Positions 13,663 to 17,809 of a DNA stretch of 17,809 nt are shown one piece after another. Each line of letters begins with the position of its first letter. Positions within the stretch are counted from its first letter, which is position 1. The stretch spans positions 1 to 17,809 of the forward strand of contig URMH01000050.1 of NCBI GenBank assembly GCA_900549015.1, in the 5' to 3' direction. The translations under genes were made by a program, and so were the position numbers. The notes beneath the pieces were generated by a model. That model was not told the origin of the DNA. It did not search any database and saw only the letters and a program-made list of their open reading frames with translations. Source of the DNA: an uncultured Blautia sp. (GTDB lineage Bacteria > Bacillota > Clostridia > Lachnospirales > Lachnospiraceae).

Positions 13663-15051
13663 ATGGAAAACAGGCGTGTAAAAATGAACAAACAGACAAA
13701 TCTTCTTCAACTGGAAGAGCATATGTATCCTTTAGTCGATGTGGAAAAACCGAATGTATTTCGAAATCTTTTCCCGTATTCAGAGGTTCCGAAAATTGCA
13801 TTTAACGACCGTATTGTGCCACATCATATGCCGGATGAAATCTGGATTACAGATACTACATTTCGGGACGGTCAGCAGTCGCGTACCCCTTATACGACAG
13901 AACAGATTGTAAGAATTTTTGATTATCTTCATAAGCTGGGAGGACCGGAAGGAAGAATCCGGGCATCTGAATTCTTTCTTTACAGCAAAAAAGACAGAGA
14001 TGCCGTAGAAAAATGTATGGAGAGAGGGTACGAGTTTCCCGAGGTAACAAGCTGGATTCGTGCAAATAAGAAGGATTTTCAGCTTGTAAAAGACATGGGA
14101 ATGCAGGAGACAGGAATCCTTGTAAGCTGTTCCGATTATCACATCTTTTACAAGATGAAAATGACACGAAAACAGGCGATGGAGCATTATTTGAGCATTG
14201 TAAAAGAATGTCTGGAAATAGGTGTTGCCGTACGCTGCCATCTTGAGGATATTACAAGAGCGGACATTTACGGATACGTGATTCCCTTCTGCCTGGAGCT
14301 TATGAAACTTCGTCAGCAGTACGGTATTCCGGTAAAGGTGCGCTGCTGTGATACGATGGGATACGGAGTCAATTATCCGGGAGCTGTGATTCCCCGTTCT
14401 GTGCCGGGAATTATTTATGGTATCATGGTACATGCAGGAGTTCCCTCAGAACTGATTGAGTGGCATGGACATAATGATTTTTATAAGGCGGTAAGCAATT
14501 CCACAACTGCCTGGCTCTACGGAGCCTGCGGTGTAAATACCTCTCTTTTCGGAATCGGAGAAAGAACGGGAAATACGCCGCTTGAGGCAATGGTATTTGA
14601 GTATGCCCAGTTAAAAGGAAACCTGGGAGGAATGGATACTACGGTGATCACAGAACTGGCAGAATATTATGAGAAAGAAATTGGATACAAAATTCCGCCG
14701 CGAACTCCTTTTGTGGGAAAAAATTTTAATGTAACAAGAGCAGGTATCCATGCAGATGGTCTTTTGAAAAATGAAGAGATTTACAATGTATTTGATACCG
14801 AGAAATTTTTGAACCGCCCTGTGGAGGTTGCTGTGTCAAACACATCAGGCTTAGCGGGAATTGCACATTGGATGAACAGTCATTATCACTTAAAAGGTGA
14901 AAAACAGATTGACAAAAATTCTGAGCTTGTTACAATGATAAAGGTATGGGTAGACCGGCAGTATGAAGAAGGCCGTGTCACAGTGCTCACAGACGAGGAA
15001 CTTGAAAAAGTGATTGCAGAGTCATGCAGCCGCTTAAATATTTCCCTTTAA
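13663..15051 (+). CDS. LeuA/homocitrate synthase-superfamily enzyme, probable Re-citrate synthase
   Basis: The 462-residue protein is a TIM-barrel acyltransferase of the isopropylmalate/homocitrate synthase superfamily. It has DTTFRDGQQ (64-72), the metal-binding WHGHND motif (267-272) and GACGVNTSLFGIGERTGN (287-304), followed by HADGLLKN (363-370). Only about 90 residues follow, without a recognisable LeuA leucine-sensing domain. No other leucine genes are nearby; instead icd follows after 23 bp. Re-citrate synthases of clostridia are known members of this superfamily. I therefore infer condensation of oxaloacetate and acetyl-CoA to citrate, feeding 2-oxoglutarate and glutamate synthesis. 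Annotation as 2-isopropylmalate synthase is the alternative. The start at 13663 is set by AGGAGG (13650-13655), 7 bases upstream. Confidence 0.78.
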   Translation: MENRRVKMNKQTNLLQLEEHMYPLVDVEKPNVFRNLFPYSEVPKIAFNDRIVPHHMPDEIWITDTTFRDGQQSRTPYTTEQIVRIFDYLHKLGGPEGRIRASEFFLYSKKDRDAVEKCMERGYEFPEVTSWIRANKKDFQLVKDMGMQETGILVSCSDYHIFYKMKMTRKQAMEHYLSIVKECLEIGVAVRCHLEDITRADIYGYVIPFCLELMKLRQQYGIPVKVRCCDTMGYGVNYPGAVIPRSVPGIIYGIMVHAGVPSELIEWHGHNDFYKAVSNSTTAWLYGACGVNTSLFGIGERTGNTPLEAMVFEYAQLKGNLGGMDTTVITELAEYYEKEIGYKIPPRTPFVGKNFNVTRAGIHADGLLKNEEIYNVFDTEKFLNRPVEVAVSNTSGLAGIAHWMNSHYHLKGEKQIDKNSELVTMIKVWVDRQYEEGRVTVLTDEELEKVIAESCSRLNISL

Positions 15052-15074
15052 AAAGGAAGAAATGGAGGATAATG

Positions 15075-16283
15075 ATGGATAAAATTCAGATGCATACACC
15101 ACTTGTTGAGATGGACGGGGACGAGATGACAAGAATCCTGTGGCAGATTATTAAAGAAGAACTGCTTTTTCCATATATTGATTTAAAAACAGAGTATTAT
15201 GACCTTGGTTTGGAACACAGAAACGAGACAGATGACCAGGTTACGATTGACGCGGCAGAAGCTACAAAGAAGTATGGTGTAGCTGTAAAATGTGCAACGA
15301 TTACTCCAAATAAAGCGCGTATGAGCGAGTATGACCTGAAAAAAATGTACAAAAGTCCAAATGGAACAATTCGTGCAATTTTAGATGGAACGGTATTCCG
15401 TGCTCCGATTGTGGTGAAAGGAATTGAACCGTGCGTAAAAAACTGGAAAAAGCCGATTACTATCGCCCGTCACGCATATGGGGATGTTTATAAAAACACG
15501 GAATTTTATATTGACAAACCGGGAGATGCGTATCTTGTATTTCAGGGAGAGGACGGAGAAGAAAAGAAAGAACTGATTCATCATTTTGATGGAAGCGGCG
15601 TTCTTCAGGGTCTTCACAATGTGGATGCTTCCATTGAAAGCTTTGCAAGAAGCTGCTTCTCCTATGCCCTTGATACGCATCAGGATTTATGGTTTGGAAG
15701 CAAGGATACCATCTCCAAAACATACGATGGAAGATTTAAAGAAGTATTTAACCAGGTATATGAGACAGAATTTAAAGAAAAATTTGAGGCAGAAGGTCTG
15801 GAATATTTCTACAGCCTGATCGACGATATTGTAGCGCGTATTATGAAGGCAGAAGGCGGATTTATCTGGGCATGCAAAAACTATGACGGAGACGTTATGA
15901 GCGATATGGTATCTTCTGCATTTGGCTCTCTTGCCATGATGACCTCTGTTCTTGTATCTCCTCATGGGTATTATGAATATGAGGCGGCACACGGAACGGT
16001 ACAGAGACATTATTATCGTCATCTGGAAGGAAAAGAAACCTCCACTAATTCCGTTGCAACAATTTTTGCATGGACAGGTGCTTTGAGAAAAAGAGGAGAG
16101 CTTGATGGTACAGAAGAACTTGTAAACTTTGCTGATAAACTGGAAAAAGCGACTCTTTCTGTAATCGAAAGCGGAAAGATGACAAAGGATCTTGCGCTGA
16201 TTACTTCAATCGAGAATCCGGTTGTTTTAAACAGCAGAGACTTTATTCTTGCAATCAGAGAAGAGCTTGATGAGCTTCTTTAA
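15075..16283 (+). CDS. icd: NADP-type isocitrate dehydrogenase
   Basis: The 402-residue protein matches the homodimeric NADP-isocitrate dehydrogenases related to the eukaryotic cytosolic enzymes. Visible are PLVEMDGDEMTRILW near the N-terminus, KCATITPNKARMSEY with YKSPNGTIRAILDGTVFR for isocitrate binding, and AAHGTVQRHY followed by GKETSTNSVATIFAW. The Arg-His after HGTVQ corresponds to the residues that bind the 2'-phosphate of NADP. It converts isocitrate to 2-oxoglutarate, CO2 and NADPH. GGAGG (15064-15068) favours the second of two adjacent ATGs (15072 and 15075). It is co-transcribed with the upstream synthase. The aconitase that would link the two reactions is not in the window. A terminator follows directly. 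Confidence 0.94.
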   Translation: MDKIQMHTPLVEMDGDEMTRILWQIIKEELLFPYIDLKTEYYDLGLEHRNETDDQVTIDAAEATKKYGVAVKCATITPNKARMSEYDLKKMYKSPNGTIRAILDGTVFRAPIVVKGIEPCVKNWKKPITIARHAYGDVYKNTEFYIDKPGDAYLVFQGEDGEEKKELIHHFDGSGVLQGLHNVDASIESFARSCFSYALDTHQDLWFGSKDTISKTYDGRFKEVFNQVYETEFKEKFEAEGLEYFYSLIDDIVARIMKAEGGFIWACKNYDGDVMSDMVSSAFGSLAMMTSVLVSPHGYYEYEAAHGTVQRHYYRHLEGKETSTNSVATIFAWTGALRKRGELDGTEELVNFADKLEKATLSVIESGKMTKDLALITSIENPVVLNSRDFILAIREELDELL

Positions 16284-16304
16284 AAAAAAATAAACATACG
16301 AAAT

Positions 16305-16342
16305 AGCTCCGGAAACAGGAATTTTGTTTTCGGGGCTGTTTT
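16305..16342 (+). terminator. Terminator after icd
   Basis: AGCTCCGGAAAC (16305-16316) pairs with GTTTTCGGGGCT (16326-16337) over 12 bp with two G-U pairs, a 9-base loop and a GTTTTCC tail. An A-run just after the icd stop precedes it. Confidence 0.75.
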
Positions 16343-16352
16343 CCGTGATAAA
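16324..16352 (+). promoter_or_regulatory. Candidate hemA promoter overlapping the icd terminator
   Basis: TTGTTT (16324-16329), 17 bases, GATAAA (16347-16352). The match is modest, but it is the only reasonable candidate in the 95-bp gap before hemA. Its -35 box lies in the terminator loop and 3' arm. Confidence 0.3.
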
Positions 16353-16378
16353 AAGTGTTTGGAGGAAATGGAAGAAAA

Positions 16379-17608
16379 ATGCGTATTTCCATGATTGGAA
16401 TTGACCACAATATGGCACCTGTGGATGTTCGTGCCCAGTTTGCCTTTACAAAGAAAAATGCAGGGGAGGCAATGGAAGCTTTAAAATCCTGTCCGGGGAT
16501 CAGCGGCTGTATTATACTTTCGACCTGCAACCGTCTGGAGCTTTGGGTAAGTGCGGAGGAGGATACAGAACTTCCCTTGTACGACTGGCTCTGTGATTTT
16601 AAAGGGATTCACGATGCCTCTTTAAAAAAATACTTTACAGAGCGTGAGGGAAAAGAAGCAGCAGAACACCTTTTTTATCTCACAAGTGGGTTGAAATCGC
16701 AGATTCTGGGAGAAGACCAGATTCTTACCCAGGTCAAAGATGCGTTAAGTCTTGCGAGAGAATGTTTTGTTACAGACAGTGTAATGGAAGTGCTTTTCCG
16801 TATGGCAGTGACAGCAGGAAAAAAAATAAAGACAGAAGTTCCTTTTGCCCACGGAAATCCCTCTGTTATTCACCAGGCGGTAAAAATGCTGAAAAATCAG
16901 GGATATTCTGTTTGTGGAAAAACCTGTATGGTGATTGGAAACGGAGAAATGGGAAAGGTGGCAGCTCAGACGCTTAAAGAGGAAGGGGCAGATGTAACAG
17001 TAACGGTGCGCCAGTACAGAAGCGGTGTTGTCAATATTCCTGTGGGCTGTAAACGAATCAATTACGGGGAACGTATGGAGTATCTTCCGAAATGCGACCT
17101 TGTAGTAAGCGCTACGGCGAGCCCGAACTTTACATTAAGAGAGGAACAGTTTGAAAATCTGGAGCTGGAAAAAACTCTGATTTTAATTGATTTGGCAGTA
17201 CCGAGAGATATAGAACCTGAGGTGGGACATGCAGAAGGGGTTACCCTGTATGATATGGATAGTTTTCACTTTAATGAAAACACAGAGGAACTGCAGGAAC
17301 ATCTGGAGGCAGCGGGAAAAATTGTCCGGGAGCAGATGGATGAATTTTATCAGTGGCTTGACGGACGCGATATTATTCCGCGCATTCAGGACATCAAAGA
17401 AGAGGCAGTGCATGATCTGAACCTTCGCATTGCAAAAATACTGAAGAAAACACCTATGGAGGAATCGGACAGAGAAAATCTGGAGAAAGCAGTAGACCAG
17501 GCAGCAGGAAAGGTGATAAATAAACTGATCTTCGGACTTCGGGACAGTTTAAATCAGGAAGCCTTTCTTGAATGTGTGGCAGGATTGGAGAAATTATATG
17601 AAGAATAA
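16379..17608 (+). CDS. hemA: Glutamyl-tRNA reductase
   Basis: From the ATG at 16379 the protein has 409 residues. The catalytic cysteine is Cys50 in STCNRLELW. GEDQILTQVKDAL (111-123) is the conserved substrate-domain segment, VIGNGEMG (185-192) the NADPH-binding glycine motif, and LIDLAVPRDIEP (269-280) is also typical. A C-terminal helical dimerisation domain follows. It reduces glutamyl-tRNA(Glu) to glutamate-1-semialdehyde, the committed step of C5 tetrapyrrole synthesis. The following gene points to siroheme and corrinoid rather than only heme. The SD placement is imperfect: GGAGG (16361-16365) is 13 bases from this ATG, and a GTG at 16355 is in frame. Homology of the first residues (MRISMIGID) supports 16379. 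It overlaps the next gene by 11 bp. Confidence 0.93.
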   Translation: MRISMIGIDHNMAPVDVRAQFAFTKKNAGEAMEALKSCPGISGCIILSTCNRLELWVSAEEDTELPLYDWLCDFKGIHDASLKKYFTEREGKEAAEHLFYLTSGLKSQILGEDQILTQVKDALSLARECFVTDSVMEVLFRMAVTAGKKIKTEVPFAHGNPSVIHQAVKMLKNQGYSVCGKTCMVIGNGEMGKVAAQTLKEEGADVTVTVRQYRSGVVNIPVGCKRINYGERMEYLPKCDLVVSATASPNFTLREEQFENLELEKTLILIDLAVPRDIEPEVGHAEGVTLYDMDSFHFNENTEELQEHLEAAGKIVREQMDEFYQWLDGRDIIPRIQDIKEEAVHDLNLRIAKILKKTPMEESDRENLEKAVDQAAGKVINKLIFGLRDSLNQEAFLECVAGLEKLYEE

Positions 17609-17809
17609 ACGGTATTTTCCTATGTTTGTGGATTTGTCAGATAAGAGCATCGTGGTGGTGGGGGGAGGAAATATTGCCACAAGAAGAGTAAAGACACTTC
17701 TTTCTTTTACAAGAAATGTGACAGTGATCGCCCCCAGGATCACGGTGGAGCTTTCTGAGCTTGGAAAAGCAGGACAGATAGAGATTATAAACCGTCCGGT
17801 AAGGCGTTC
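17598..17809 (+). CDS. Precorrin-2 dehydrogenase / sirohydrochlorin ferrochelatase, N-terminal part
   Basis: The 5' 70 codons are present and the gene runs off the window. The protein begins MKNKRYFPMFVDLSDKSIVV and then has the Rossmann motif VVVGGGNIATRRVKTLL (about 19-35) and VTVIAP, the pattern of the MET8/SirC/CysG N-terminal family. It oxidises precorrin-2 to sirohydrochlorin with NAD and may also insert iron for siroheme. The ATG lies inside the end of hemA (11-bp overlap), with TTGGAG 7 bases upstream, so the two are co-translated. Whether more domains are fused downstream cannot be seen. Confidence 0.88.
   Translation, partial: MKNKRYFPMFVDLSDKSIVVVGGGNIATRRVKTLLSFTRNVTVIAPRITVELSELGKAGQIEIINRPVRR

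Overview
The window looks like a chromosomal stretch from an anaerobic, spore-forming, acetogen-type member of the Lachnospiraceae, possibly Blautia-like. This rests on gene content: a folate one-carbon cluster of the Wood-Ljungdahl methyl branch, a trimeric [FeFe] hydrogenase, a Re-citrate-synthase-like gene next to isocitrate dehydrogenase, spoIVA and the start of a tetrapyrrole operon. Base composition is moderate, Shine-Dalgarno (SD) sequences are strong and purine-rich, and genes are tightly packed. The genus is inference only. I see no CRISPR array, insertion sequence, rRNA or tRNA.

Layout. (1) 1-1611: the 3' end of fhs, then fchA and folD, i.e. formate activation and the methenyl/methylene-tetrahydrofolate steps. 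This FolD lacks residues linked to cyclohydrolase activity in other FolD proteins, which fits an adjacent dedicated cyclohydrolase. (2) 1608-4246: a secreted glucosaminidase that overlaps folD, a secreted protein with two near-identical 80-residue modules and an SH3-like tail, and an unrecognised gene whose 5' part lies in another frame. (3) 4254-6133: a bidirectional terminator, a minus-strand monomeric [FeFe] hydrogenase (group B-like), and a 306-bp AT-rich divergent promoter region. (4) 6134-10184: hydC-hydB-hydA for an NAD(P)-linked, probably electron-bifurcating hydrogenase. (5) 10201-11738: a long hairpin that may end the hyd operon and also contains the SD of spoIVA, followed by spoIVA. 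(6) 11745-13559: a convergent terminator, a 51-residue minus-strand membrane peptide gene, a YcxB-like membrane protein and a subtilase without signal peptide or prodomain. (7) 13603-16342: a strong promoter, a LeuA-superfamily synthase best read as Re-citrate synthase, NADP-type icd and a terminator. (8) 16379-17809: hemA and the 5' part of a precorrin-2 dehydrogenase gene, the entry to siroheme and corrinoid synthesis.

Together these modules describe a hydrogen-handling one-carbon metabolism. The hydrogenases exchange electrons between H2, ferredoxin and NAD(P)H. The folate enzymes carry formate toward methyl groups, the citrate synthase/icd pair supplies 2-oxoglutarate and NADPH, and hemA opens the route to corrinoids, which the methyl branch requires. 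The most useful observations are the altered FolD active site, the hairpin covering the spoIVA ribosome site, the divergent pair of unlike [FeFe] hydrogenases, the split gene at 3775-4246 and the terminator-like hairpins inside the glucosaminidase signal-peptide region. I found no plainly new multi-gene system.
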